NCBI GenBank assembly: GCA_016708025.1
Contig: JADJGQ010000004.1
Coordinates: 62,001 to 126,000 of the forward strand
Length of the DNA: 64,000 bases
Direction of reading: 5' to 3'
DNA from: a bacterium
GTDB taxonomy: Bacteria > Zixibacteria > MSB-5A5 > GN15 > FEB-12
In this document: positions 8,412 to 16,951 of the stretch, piece by piece
How positions within the stretch are numbered: position 1 is the first letter of the stretch
How the letters are laid out: every line of letters begins with the position of its first letter
Notes under the pieces: model-generated
What the model saw: only the letters and a program-made list of their open reading frames with translations
The model's database searches: none
Told to the model about the DNA's origin: nothing
Made by a program: the position numbers and the translations under genes

Positions 8412-8453
8412 GGTCTACCTCGTTTGGGTTACTGTTTTCTGAGAGGTAGAACA

Positions 8454-8467
8454 GTTTAATGTTAAAG
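8454..8467 (-). promoter_or_regulatory. Putative MarR operator before pirin
   Basis: Read on the minus strand this is CTTTAACATTAAAC, sharing the 11 bases TTTAACATTAA with the site before marR (2753-2766). It ends 43 bases before the pirin start, a position that would overlap or flank the promoter. No clear -10 box is visible. Confidence 0.55.
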
Positions 8468-8479
8468 TAGTTCCCGGGG

Positions 8480-8580
8480 ACCCTCACCCGCCCCTTCGGG
8501 GCACCCTCTCCCGGGGGGAGAGGGGAATTTCCCTTCTCCCAATGGGAGAAGGTGGCGCAGAGCGCCGGATGAGGGAGAGG
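8480..8580. repeat. CCTCACCCG-type repeat, long copy
   Basis: Begins CCCTCACCCGCCCCTTCGGG and continues with GCACCCTCTCCC, GGGGAGAGGGG, then CCCTTCTCCC-AAT-GGGAGAAGG and GCGCAGAGCGCC. It forms several adjacent hairpins and matches the shorter copy at 3306-3354 in its first half. Non-coding. Confidence 0.6.
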
Positions 8581-8666
8581 GAGGGGGGGATTGACAAATT
8601 CGCCCTGGTTATCTATGTTACGCCACAAGTTGTACTAACCGTCCGCATCTATCGGGGAGTGTTCCG

Positions 8667-9539
8667 ATGCTGTCTCGCTGGTTCCAAATCACAATCATAG
8701 TAATGCTCTGTTTGACATTTGGCTGCGGTGATGACAGTCCCACCAAACCGGTTCCGGAGGAATCGTTTGAGTTGAAAATCGCGGTGGTTGATTCGAGTGG
8801 GGCGCCGGTGGAGGGCCTTTTGGTAAGTACCTGGACGGATACGGTGGTCCTTAATCCCGAGTCGTCCAGTGCCGCCGCTCCGTTACAAATGGACGACACG
8901 CACCTGTACGGCGATGTGGACTGTGATGGAGGGGCCTTCACGTCCTGGGACACAGACAACATGATGTACTACATGGCAAGAATGCCCAGCACTCTAACTG
9001 ATGAGCAATTGGACTGCATAGAGCGATCTGGAGATGTGGTGCCAGCGACTAAAGGTATTACGGTAGCCGATTTTGAATATGTGTTTCTACGGTTCAATTA
9101 TCCAGGTATTCCTGACGGTCGTACGTTAAGATATGGTGAGGTGGACTACCTCTACGATGAATCTACCGGCGTCATTTCATTCCCGTATCCATTCGAGGTG
9201 TGGGCACTTCTCCTTACATACGAGAAACCGGGCTTCGGTTGGCCGCAGATCGTCTACAGGGGACACAATAGAGACATTGACATAACCTACGGCTACGATT
9301 CAAGCTTTTACTATGCGCTCGTATGGAGCAACAGCGGATTTGAAGGGGACGTGGTACAGGGTTACGGCACGCTTCACTCGATTGATGCGGCGGGTCATTT
9401 TGGACAGCCATTGCGTTTGACGCGGGTGGCTCATCACTTTAGCATCAACGCCTGGGACACTGATTTGTCCGACAGTGTAGTTGTTTATAGGCTGTTCAAC
9501 GAGATCCTCGGTCAGCCCAAATCAGAATATTCGACCTGA
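8667..9539 (+). CDS. Secreted lipoprotein, 5' part of a frameshifted gene
   Basis: 290 residues starting at ATG 8667 behind GGGGAG. The signal peptide ends in a lipobox (CLTFGC, then GDDSPTKP), predicting a lipoprotein. An Ig-like carboxypeptidase-regulatory-type segment (ELKIAVVDSSGAPVEGLLVS) follows. The frame stops at 9539, but the coding sense continues in another frame (IRIFDLIGQQVFDTVL, a FlgD-type Ig strand pattern) from about 9491. A one-base shift between 9491 and 9539 therefore splits what was one gene of about 430 residues. Sequencing error and true decay cannot be told apart here. Function unknown. Confidence 0.7.
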   Translation: MLSRWFQITIIVMLCLTFGCGDDSPTKPVPEESFELKIAVVDSSGAPVEGLLVSTWTDTVVLNPESSSAAAPLQMDDTHLYGDVDCDGGAFTSWDTDNMMYYMARMPSTLTDEQLDCIERSGDVVPATKGITVADFEYVFLRFNYPGIPDGRTLRYGEVDYLYDESTGVISFPYPFEVWALLLTYEKPGFGWPQIVYRGHNRDIDITYGYDSSFYYALVWSNSGFEGDVVQGYGTLHSIDAAGHFGQPLRLTRVAHHFSINAWDTDLSDSVVVYRLFNEILGQPKSEYST

Positions 9540-9958
9540 TCGGCCAGCAAGTATTTGATACGGTCCTCTACATCGGACCAAATTGGCCTGTTAATTGGAG
9601 GCCGGATTCACTCTTTTCCACCGTGTACCGCTTCGAAATGGAAGTGGTCGAGGCTGAGGATTTGGTTGTGAGAGATACGTCTTTCGGAGTCTTTTGGACG
9701 GATAATCCTGAGCGGACGGTTGTGGGGCAGACAGATTTCAGTGGCGGAGTGGTAGTTAGCGATATCCGGCTTTTTCCGGGCTTGTTTGATTTACCGCCTA
9801 TGTGGGTGGGAGACACAATATATCCATTCCACGGTACGCAATTTCTCTTCTCCGATTCCGTTACAATCCATGTGCGAGATACGTCGACCGGTGAGTTCAA
9901 AGAACAGAGATTTCTGCTATCGCATGGACGGAATGATGTGACGGTCGTTTGGCCTTAG
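9491..9958 (+). pseudogene. 3' part of the frameshifted lipoprotein gene
   Basis: Open in the frame of 9491 from after a stop at 9488-9490 to 9958. It encodes AQIRIFDLIGQQVFDTVL and a further beta-rich stretch ending HGRNDVTVVWP. It has no start or ribosome binding site of its own and continues the lipoprotein at 8667-9539 in a different frame. R-I-F-D-L-x-G-x-x-V is the usual strand pattern of FlgD-like Ig modules. Confidence 0.6.
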
Positions 9959-10510
9959 TGCGAATGTCGGGTTTCGCTGTGTTCGCTGGTGGAGAATCAG
10001 GGCGGAGGTGGAGAATCCGCTCAACCCGACCTACGAGAAAACTGGATTCCCGCCTACGCGGAATGAGGCGGTGCATGGTCCACGTTTGTAGGTTGAAATC
10101 GAGCGGCTGGTCTTATCTGATGACCGCTGAGTGCAGACCTACAAGAGAACTGGATTCCCGCCTGCGCGGAATGATGCGGTGCATGGTCCACGATTGGTGG
10201 TTGAGATGAAAGAATGTCCGGACCGTCAGGTCTCGCGCTCGCGTGATTGAGAAGCAAGAGCGCGGTTGAGAAATCTGGCGAGCGCTAGGCTTGCCCTCGC
10301 GCAGGCGGGGGACCTGACGGAACGTTTGCAGGAAAATGTGCGCCAAGAGAGAACTGGATTCCCGCCTACGCGGAATGAGGCGGGGAACATCTCGTAATCC
10401 TCTGCTGTGAAGGCCGCCGCCGAATTGACCTCAGACCCCACCGTTGAAGTCCCAACCCATCCCTCTATCCGATGTTGACTTAGGGTGGTTCGCACGGTAG
10501 ATTGCGGGCT
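9959..10510. repeat. Repeat island with three GGATTCCCGCCT units
   Basis: No gene. AACTGGATTCCCGCCTACGC followed by GGAATGAGGCGG occurs at about 10039-10073, again at 10149-10183 and at 10351-10383. The first two are followed by TGCATGGTCCACG, so a longer unit of about 110 bases is duplicated. The inverted-end element 10223-10320 lies between the second and third copies. Confidence 0.65.
10223..10320. repeat. MITE-like element, second copy
   Basis: Starts CCGTCAGGTCTCGCGCTCGC and ends GACCTGACGG, like the element at 892-967, and shares the GTGATTGAGA and GGCGAGCGCTAGG blocks. It carries an extra CTTGCCCTCGCGCAGGCGGG before the right end. Non-coding. Confidence 0.65.
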
Positions 10511-11560
10511 ATGGCTGACCAATCCACACCCAAGAAAATGACCTACGCCCAAGCGGGCGTTGATGTTAAGGCCGGCGAAGAAGCCGTCCAGCGCATCAAA
10601 AAACTGGCCAAAGCTACTTTCGGCCCCAATGTCCTCTCCGAAATCGGATCATTCGGCGGCTTCTATAAACTCCCGCTCACCGGTATCGCCGAGCCGGTAC
10701 TGATCTCATCTGCCGACGGTGTCGGAACCAAGCTCAAACTCGCCTTCATGACCGGCAAACATGACACGGTCGGCGAAGATCTGGTCAATCACTGCGTCAA
10801 TGATATCCTGGTACATGGCGCACGCGGATTGTTCTTTCTGGACTATATCGCGACCGGGAAACTGGATGTCACGACGGTGGCGGATATTGTCGCCGGTCTG
10901 GCGCGCGGCTGCACGAATGCCGGCATGGCGCTGATCGGTGGCGAGACCGCCGAAATGCCGGATTTCTATCAGGCGGGTGAGTATGATATCGCCGGGTTTA
11001 TTGTCGGGATGGTCGACCAGAAGAAGGTGATCAACGGCTCGACGATCAAGATCGGGGATGTTTGTATCGGGCTGGCCTCAAATGGGCTGCATACGAATGG
11101 ATATAGTCTGGCGCGCAAGGTGGCGTTTGATATCGCCGGGCATAAAGTCGATGACTTTGTGCCGGAACTGAAGATGACAATCGCCGAAGCATTGATGAAA
11201 GTTCATCGCTGCTACGCGCCGCTGATCTTCCCGCTGATTGAAAAGTATGATATTCACGGCATGGCGCATATCACGGGCGGAGGGTTACCGGGGAATCTGA
11301 ACCGGATATTGCCGGAAGGGTGCGATGCCTCGATCACGAAGGGGAGTTGGCCGATTCTTCCGCTCTGCAGTTATCTCGGAAGAGTGGGGAATCTGGACGA
11401 AAACGATATATATTCCGCGTTTAATATGGGGATCGGGTACGTACTGGTAGTGAAGCCATCGGAAGCCGATAGTATAATGGATAGTTTAGCTCAGGCGGGT
11501 GAAACCGCGTACCGGATCGGGGAGATCGTCCCCGGCGAGAAAAAAGTCAGACTGATATAA
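10511..11560 (+). CDS. purM: Phosphoribosylformylglycinamidine cyclo-ligase (AIR synthase)
   Basis: Fifth step of purine synthesis: ATP-dependent ring closure of FGAM to AIR in the cytoplasm. The 349-residue protein shows the family hallmarks: MTYAQAGVDVKAGEEAV at the start, ISSADGVGTKLKLAF (substrate and ATP loop), HCVNDILVHGARGLFFLDYIATGKL, GGETAEMPDFY, and MAHITGGGLPGNLNRILP. Length is normal. ATG at 10511 is used; an in-frame TTG at 10502 and an internal ATG at 10538 are other options, and no good ribosome binding site decides. It is the first gene of a packed forward run reaching 21033. Confidence 0.96.
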   Translation: MADQSTPKKMTYAQAGVDVKAGEEAVQRIKKLAKATFGPNVLSEIGSFGGFYKLPLTGIAEPVLISSADGVGTKLKLAFMTGKHDTVGEDLVNHCVNDILVHGARGLFFLDYIATGKLDVTTVADIVAGLARGCTNAGMALIGGETAEMPDFYQAGEYDIAGFIVGMVDQKKVINGSTIKIGDVCIGLASNGLHTNGYSLARKVAFDIAGHKVDDFVPELKMTIAEALMKVHRCYAPLIFPLIEKYDIHGMAHITGGGLPGNLNRILPEGCDASITKGSWPILPLCSYLGRVGNLDENDIYSAFNMGIGYVLVVKPSEADSIMDSLAQAGETAYRIGEIVPGEKKVRLI

Positions 11561-11563
11561 ACG

Positions 11564-13165
11564 ATGCTGGTACTACTCTGCATACTTGACGGATTCGGAC
11601 TTCGTGAATCGACCCCGGATAACGCGGTAGCGGCTGCCAACAAGCCGACCTATCAGCGACTGCTGAAGAATTGTGCGTTCACCAAAATCGACGGTTCGGG
11701 ACCATCGGTAGGACTTCCAGTCGGACAGATGGGGAATAGCGAGGTAGGGCATCTCAATCTCGGCGCCGGCAGAGTGGTCTATCAGGATGTGACGCGGATC
11801 GACAAGGCGATCGAAGACGGCGACTTTTTCGATAACGAAGTTTTCGCCGCCGCTATGGAGCGGGTGGCGCAGGAAGGGAAAGCGGTCCATCTGTTCGGGT
11901 TGATCTCGGATGGGTGTGTGCATTCCTCGCTGAAACATCTGTATGCGCTGACCGAGATGGCGAAGCATAAAGGGGTGGAGCATCTTTATCTGCACGCGTT
12001 CACCGATGGGCGCGACACGCCGCCAACCTCGGGGCAGAAATATGTCAGCGAGATCCTGGCAAAATTCAAAGAGATAGGATTAGGGAAGTTCTCGACGATC
12101 GGCGGGCGATATTACGGGATGGACCGTGACCGTCGCTGGGAAAGAACCGACAAGGCGTATCGTGCGATCATGTATGGCGAGGGGCCGAAATTCCCCGACC
12201 CGATCGCCTGTCTGCAAGCCTCGTATATCAACAAAGTGACGGATGAGTTCGTCATTCCGGCGGTGATCGATCTGGGGGATACGGAGATCGGCAGAGTGCG
12301 GGAACGGGATGTGGCGATCATGTTCAATTTCCGGTCGGACCGTGCCCGTCAACTTTCGTACATGCTGTTAGGGCATGAGATCAAGGGGTATCCGCACTCG
12401 AACTCGCCGAAGATCGAATTGATCACGATGACCAATTTCGATGCCAAGATGTTCGAAGCGAAAGTGGCGTTTCACCCGATCAGACTTCGGAATATCCTCG
12501 GCGCGGTGCTGTCGAAACATGGGGTGAAGCAGTTACGGACGGCGGAGACCGAGAAGTATGCGCACGTGACGTTTTTCTTCAACGGCGGCATCGAGGATCC
12601 GTATACGGGTGAGGATCGGGATATGATCGCATCGCCGAAAGTGGCGACGTATGATCTTCAGCCGGAGATGTCGGCGGCCGAGGTGACGGACAACTGCATT
12701 CGACGGATACAGTCGGGGCAGTATGGCTTTGTGTTGGTCAATTACGCGAACTGCGATATGGTTGGGCATACCGGGTCATTCCAGGCGGCCAAGACAGCAG
12801 TGGAGGCGGTTGACCAGCAATTGGGTCGACTGCTGGAGGCGGTACGGGCGGCGAATGGAGTGGCGATCGTTACTGCCGATCACGGGAATGCCGAAATGAT
12901 GATCGATCCGGCGACGGGTGGACCCTGGACGGCACACACGACGAATCTGGTGCCGTGCATTCTGTATGATCCGACCGGGCAATTGGGGAATCGGCCGGTT
13001 GGAGATGGCGGCGTGCTAATGCCGTTCGACCAGACGACACAGGGTCCGGCGATAAAACTTCGCGACGGGGGGATTTTGGCCGATGTCGCGCCAACGGTAC
13101 TCGATATGATGGGGCTGCCGCAGCCAAAGGAAATGACGGGCAAGTCACTTATCATCAGAGGTTAG
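11564..13165 (+). CDS. gpmI: 2,3-bisphosphoglycerate-independent phosphoglycerate mutase
   Basis: Glycolytic enzyme interconverting 3- and 2-phosphoglycerate by a phosphoserine intermediate, using two manganese ions. The 533 residues belong to the alkaline phosphatase superfamily: metal-binding D9 in CILDGFG, nucleophile S59 in GQMGNSEVGHLNLGAGR, RDTPP, GRYYGMDRDRRWERT, FNFRSDRARQL, and the C-terminal metal site VTADHGNAEMM with HTTNLVP. Only three bases separate it from purM, so the two are co-transcribed. Length is slightly above the usual 510. Confidence 0.97.
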   Translation: MLVLLCILDGFGLRESTPDNAVAAANKPTYQRLLKNCAFTKIDGSGPSVGLPVGQMGNSEVGHLNLGAGRVVYQDVTRIDKAIEDGDFFDNEVFAAAMERVAQEGKAVHLFGLISDGCVHSSLKHLYALTEMAKHKGVEHLYLHAFTDGRDTPPTSGQKYVSEILAKFKEIGLGKFSTIGGRYYGMDRDRRWERTDKAYRAIMYGEGPKFPDPIACLQASYINKVTDEFVIPAVIDLGDTEIGRVRERDVAIMFNFRSDRARQLSYMLLGHEIKGYPHSNSPKIELITMTNFDAKMFEAKVAFHPIRLRNILGAVLSKHGVKQLRTAETEKYAHVTFFFNGGIEDPYTGEDRDMIASPKVATYDLQPEMSAAEVTDNCIRRIQSGQYGFVLVNYANCDMVGHTGSFQAAKTAVEAVDQQLGRLLEAVRAANGVAIVTADHGNAEMMIDPATGGPWTAHTTNLVPCILYDPTGQLGNRPVGDGGVLMPFDQTTQGPAIKLRDGGILADVAPTVLDMMGLPQPKEMTGKSLIIRG

Positions 13166-13247
13166 GACACTGACGTCGCTGTTTAGCAAACTCAAACGGT
13201 TTCTTCTTCCGCCAGAGATCGAGATTCGGAAACGCAGACTGGAGTTA

Positions 13248-14756
13248 ATGGTCTGGGCGTTTCTGTTGTCATTGGCGTATTATCCCGGGATATTCGGTTT
13301 TCTCGCGTGGATATCGCTCGTCAGGCCATTCTGGATAATCAGTAAGCTTTCGGGGCGAGAGGCGTTTACTGCCTCGTACTTCTACAGCTTCTTCTTCGTT
13401 CTCTTTTCTCTCTACTGGATATTTCCGGTCACACTCCCCGGAACGATGGCGGCGATCACGATCGTCGCATTCTACTATACGGGCGTGTTCGTGGCGTTTT
13501 CGGCGTTGTACCGTTTCAGGCCTTGGATCGGGATAGCCGCGGCGCCGTTTTTATGGGTCGGGATGGAGTATTTCCGGACACTGGGGGAGATAGCGTTTCC
13601 GTGGTCGCAGGTTGGCTATACACAGGGGTATTACCTGTACATCCTGCAAATTGTGGCGGTGATCGGGGTGCATGGGTTGTCGCTGTTGATCCTGTTCGGA
13701 AATATGCTGGTCTGGCTGGCGTTCCGAAAGGAGTTGTCGGCGGAACGTCGTCTCACTTCGGCGTTTGGAGCGATTCTGATTGTGGTCGCTCTGCTTTTGT
13801 GGGGTTGGGCCGAGATGGAAGCGTATCCGACTGAGGGGAAGTATCCGGTGGCGGTGCTTCAGGGATCAGTCCCGCTGGATATCAAGTGGGAGTTGGAGAA
13901 TCAAGGGTATAGCGCCAAGCTGTATGATTCTCTGAGTAAAACGATCACCGAGCCGGTGAAGTTAGTGGTATGGCCGGAGAGCGCGGTCCCCTGTTATGTG
14001 GCCTCGAACAGATGGTGCCGCGGGATGGTATCCTCCACCGCAAAAGAGACCGGCACCTATCATCTGGTTGGAGCGTTGGGTTCGGGTACGGTCGAAACTG
14101 AGATCAGATATTACAATTCCTGCTACCAGTTTAATCCCGAAGGTGGGATCGAAAAGCGGTACGACAAGGTCAAGCTGGTGCCGTTCTCCGAGCAGGTGCC
14201 GTATCAGCGGTTTTTCCCGTTCATGCGGCCGGCAGTGATATTCAAGCATCTGCAATTTCTTGAGGATATGGGGGTGGAGTGGTGGTCGGATTATCATCCG
14301 GGGGATTCGATACATTTGTTCACGCTTCCGGATGCCCAGTATGGGGTGCTGATCTGTTTTGAGTCGACTTTCCCGGAAGTGACGCGCCGGATGATATTGG
14401 ATGGGGCGAACTTCATCGTGGGTATAACGAATGATACCTGGTTCGGGACCTCGATTGGTATCCATATGCATAGCCGGATGTTCATCACCCGGGCGGTGGA
14501 GAATCGGGTCTGGATGGCGCGTTCGGCCAATAGCGGGTTGTCATATGTGGTCGATCCGTACGGCCGGGTGCGGGAGAGTCTGCCGGTGAATGCGGTGGCG
14601 GCGTTGGTGGGGAAGGTGAACCTTCTGGATGAGACCAGTTTCTTCACCCGGCGGGGGGATATAGCCGGTCGAATCGCGTTCGTGACAATGCTGTCCCTAT
14701 TATGTATCTTGGTCGGAGTATGGTTGCTGTCAAAATTACGACGTTCCTCGCGCTAG
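13248..14756 (+). CDS. lnt: Apolipoprotein N-acyltransferase
   Basis: Adds the third acyl chain to lipoproteins in the inner membrane, the last step of lipoprotein maturation in diderms. The N-terminal half has about six to eight membrane segments; the periplasmic nitrilase domain carries the Glu-Lys-Cys triad E244 (VVWPESAVP), K309 (YDKVKLVPFSEQVPY) and C370 (VLICFESTFPE). 502 residues, normal length. ATG at 13248 has no ribosome binding site. The frame stays open upstream to a CTG at 13170 preceded by TTAGGACA, which would add MTSLFSKLKRF...; the true start may be there. The lipoproteins in the window would be clients. Confidence 0.95.
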   Translation: MVWAFLLSLAYYPGIFGFLAWISLVRPFWIISKLSGREAFTASYFYSFFFVLFSLYWIFPVTLPGTMAAITIVAFYYTGVFVAFSALYRFRPWIGIAAAPFLWVGMEYFRTLGEIAFPWSQVGYTQGYYLYILQIVAVIGVHGLSLLILFGNMLVWLAFRKELSAERRLTSAFGAILIVVALLLWGWAEMEAYPTEGKYPVAVLQGSVPLDIKWELENQGYSAKLYDSLSKTITEPVKLVVWPESAVPCYVASNRWCRGMVSSTAKETGTYHLVGALGSGTVETEIRYYNSCYQFNPEGGIEKRYDKVKLVPFSEQVPYQRFFPFMRPAVIFKHLQFLEDMGVEWWSDYHPGDSIHLFTLPDAQYGVLICFESTFPEVTRRMILDGANFIVGITNDTWFGTSIGIHMHSRMFITRAVENRVWMARSANSGLSYVVDPYGRVRESLPVNAVAALVGKVNLLDETSFFTRRGDIAGRIAFVTMLSLLCILVGVWLLSKLRRSSR

Positions 14757-16951
14757 CGCTGATCGCACTCGGTGGTCTGGTATCGGAAGATGCTTCGGCC
14801 GCGGATCGATGGGTGACGTTGACCTCGTTCTCCGAGGTCAACCGGATGAAGCTGATCGATGATTCGGTCTACCTGGCGACCTCCGGGGGACTTCTGGTGG
14901 CGGCCGATCCGCAGTCATTTCCTCGTCTCTATACCAATCTAAACGGTCTCGGGACAACCTCCATTTATGATGTCGTGAAAGATGCGGATGACCGTCTCTG
15001 GGTGGCCGGACTGGGGAGACTGGCGATGCTCGGCGCGGATGATTCGCAATTGTATCCGTTCTATGATAATGACGGGAAGCCGTTCCAGTTGTATGCGCTG
15101 GCGGATGACGGAGAATTTCTCTGGGTCGGCACGGGCAAAGGGTTGGTGCTTTTTTCGAAGCAGAATGATGGCGGACAGATAGAAGATAGCTACACGCAAT
15201 TCGGTGATCTGAACCCGGATGCGGTGGTGTATGATATCGTGCTGGATGGTGACACGATCTGGCTGGCGACCTCGAGCGGGCTGGCGGTGGCGGACAAAAG
15301 CGATCCGGTCGCGCTGAAGGCCCCCTCGAACTGGACAGTCTTCGGACCGAATGATTTCCCGGTCTTGGGGACCGGCAGTATGAGCCGTCTGGCCGCGTTT
15401 GAATCGGATATTTATGTCGGGACTGAGCGCTCGGCACTTCGATTGGATAGAGAGATCGGCGACACAACGTTCACAGAGTTGACGATCGGCCGTGATTCGG
15501 TCTTCAACGATCTCAAGGTTGAAAACGACACGCTGTTCATGTATTACAGCGGCGGGCTGGCGGTGGTGAAGGATGGCGTCAACAGCCGGATCAATTTGAC
15601 CGGGCTCCCGACGCAGAATTTCAAGAGCGGTCTTAACACGGGGAGTTATCGTTGGGTTGATCTGGTGAATCGACCGATCTACCAGAACGAGGGTGGGAGT
15701 TTTGCTTCGTACGCGTTCACTGGCGCGCCGGGGAATAATGTCAGTGATGTGGCGATCAATCGTTCGGGTGAGGTGGTCTCCGCTTTGACCCAACAGCAGA
15801 TCGGCCTCTACGACGGCACCAGTTGGAGTCAGCCGTTTCAGCCGGGAGCCTCGGATGGCGCGATCTCGGCGCTGGCGGATTCATCCGGCGATCTCTGGGT
15901 CGGGACATTCGGCAACGGGATGTGGCGAGTCTCGGGAGACTCGATCAAGAATTTCGATGAAAACAATTCGACTCTGCGCGGCAATAGTGACGGTGACCGG
16001 GGTCGAACGTATGTGGTGGTGGAAGGGATGGCGACGGATGGGGAGTATCTGTTTGTCGCCTGTTATCGCGCACTAAATGGACATCCAGTGGCGGTTTGCC
16101 GGATGGATCAGATAGATACGCCATCGGCGTGGGATTCGATCGGGACGCCACACGGACTGATGGATACATTTGTGACCTCGATCGCCTGCGCGCCGGGGAA
16201 TATGGCGGTCGGGACGGAAGGGGATGGAATCTACTGGTGTCGTAATGGCGGGAGCGGTGACTGGTTGACCGATGACTTTGTCGACTGTGTTCATTTCACG
16301 AAAGAGAATCGGTTTCTTCGTTCGAACACGGTACGGACGGTGGAGTTTGCGCCGGATACGACACTGTATGTCGGGACGAATTTCGGGATCTCGTGGTACG
16401 ATATCGGGATCGATTATTTCGTGGATATCGACCTTCCGGAGGGGATCAGTTCGGATGTGACGGATATCGATTTCGATGGACGGGGGAATATGTATGTGGC
16501 GACCAAAGACGGGGCGGCGAGACGCGATCGTACCAATGGAGTTTTTACCACCTATACGATGTTTAACTCGGGACTGGTGAGCAACGATGTTCGCTCGGTG
16601 ACAGTCGACCAGGCGAGAGGGGATGTCTACTTTGGGACCTCGTCAGGGATATCGGTGCTTCTCTCGGAGATCGGTGATCCGACGGCGGTGCTGGATTCGG
16701 TATTTGCGTATCCCAATCCGTTCGTGATCGACGACGCCAATGACCGGGTGCGGTTCAATTTCACACGGCCATATGTGGTGTCGATCCACGACCTGACCGG
16801 AGCGGTGGTGCGGGATAATATCAATACCACCTCCTGGGATGGGAAAAATAACCAAGGCGAACAGGTTGCCTCGGGTGTCTATATATTCGTGCTGACCGAT
16901 GTAACCGGCGTATCAACGCGCGGCAAGATCCTGCTTATCAACAACCAATGA
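14720..16951 (+). CDS. Secreted beta-propeller protein with FlgD-type C-terminal tail
   Basis: About 743 residues. A signal peptide (VAVKITTFLALALIALGGL, then ASAADRW) leads into a long series of two-component-regulator-type propeller blades: repeated LWVAGLG, LWVGTG, LWVGTFGNGMWR, LYVGTNFGIS and VYFGTSSGIS motifs. The C-terminus is an Ig-like sorting domain: VFAYPNPFVIDDANDRVRFNF ... VVSIHDLTGAVVRD ... GEQVASGVYIFVLTD. The layout matches PorZ-like components and cargo of type IX secretion in the Bacteroidota, though the secretion route here is unproven. The gene overlaps the end of lnt; ATG 14702 is an alternative start. Confidence 0.85.
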   Translation: MVAVKITTFLALALIALGGLVSEDASAADRWVTLTSFSEVNRMKLIDDSVYLATSGGLLVAADPQSFPRLYTNLNGLGTTSIYDVVKDADDRLWVAGLGRLAMLGADDSQLYPFYDNDGKPFQLYALADDGEFLWVGTGKGLVLFSKQNDGGQIEDSYTQFGDLNPDAVVYDIVLDGDTIWLATSSGLAVADKSDPVALKAPSNWTVFGPNDFPVLGTGSMSRLAAFESDIYVGTERSALRLDREIGDTTFTELTIGRDSVFNDLKVENDTLFMYYSGGLAVVKDGVNSRINLTGLPTQNFKSGLNTGSYRWVDLVNRPIYQNEGGSFASYAFTGAPGNNVSDVAINRSGEVVSALTQQQIGLYDGTSWSQPFQPGASDGAISALADSSGDLWVGTFGNGMWRVSGDSIKNFDENNSTLRGNSDGDRGRTYVVVEGMATDGEYLFVACYRALNGHPVAVCRMDQIDTPSAWDSIGTPHGLMDTFVTSIACAPGNMAVGTEGDGIYWCRNGGSGDWLTDDFVDCVHFTKENRFLRSNTVRTVEFAPDTTLYVGTNFGISWYDIGIDYFVDIDLPEGISSDVTDIDFDGRGNMYVATKDGAARRDRTNGVFTTYTMFNSGLVSNDVRSVTVDQARGDVYFGTSSGISVLLSEIGDPTAVLDSVFAYPNPFVIDDANDRVRFNFTRPYVVSIHDLTGAVVRDNINTTSWDGKNNQGEQVASGVYIFVLTDVTGVSTRGKILLINNQ

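Noticed and set aside
9536..9539. UGA at the end of the 8667 lipoprotein frame as another selenocysteine codon
   Set aside because: The sense after it continues in a different frame, so this is a frameshift, not recoding.
10031..10385. Possible CRISPR array
   Set aside because: The three GGATTCCCGCCT units are unevenly spaced, imperfect and lack uniform spacers; no cas genes are present.
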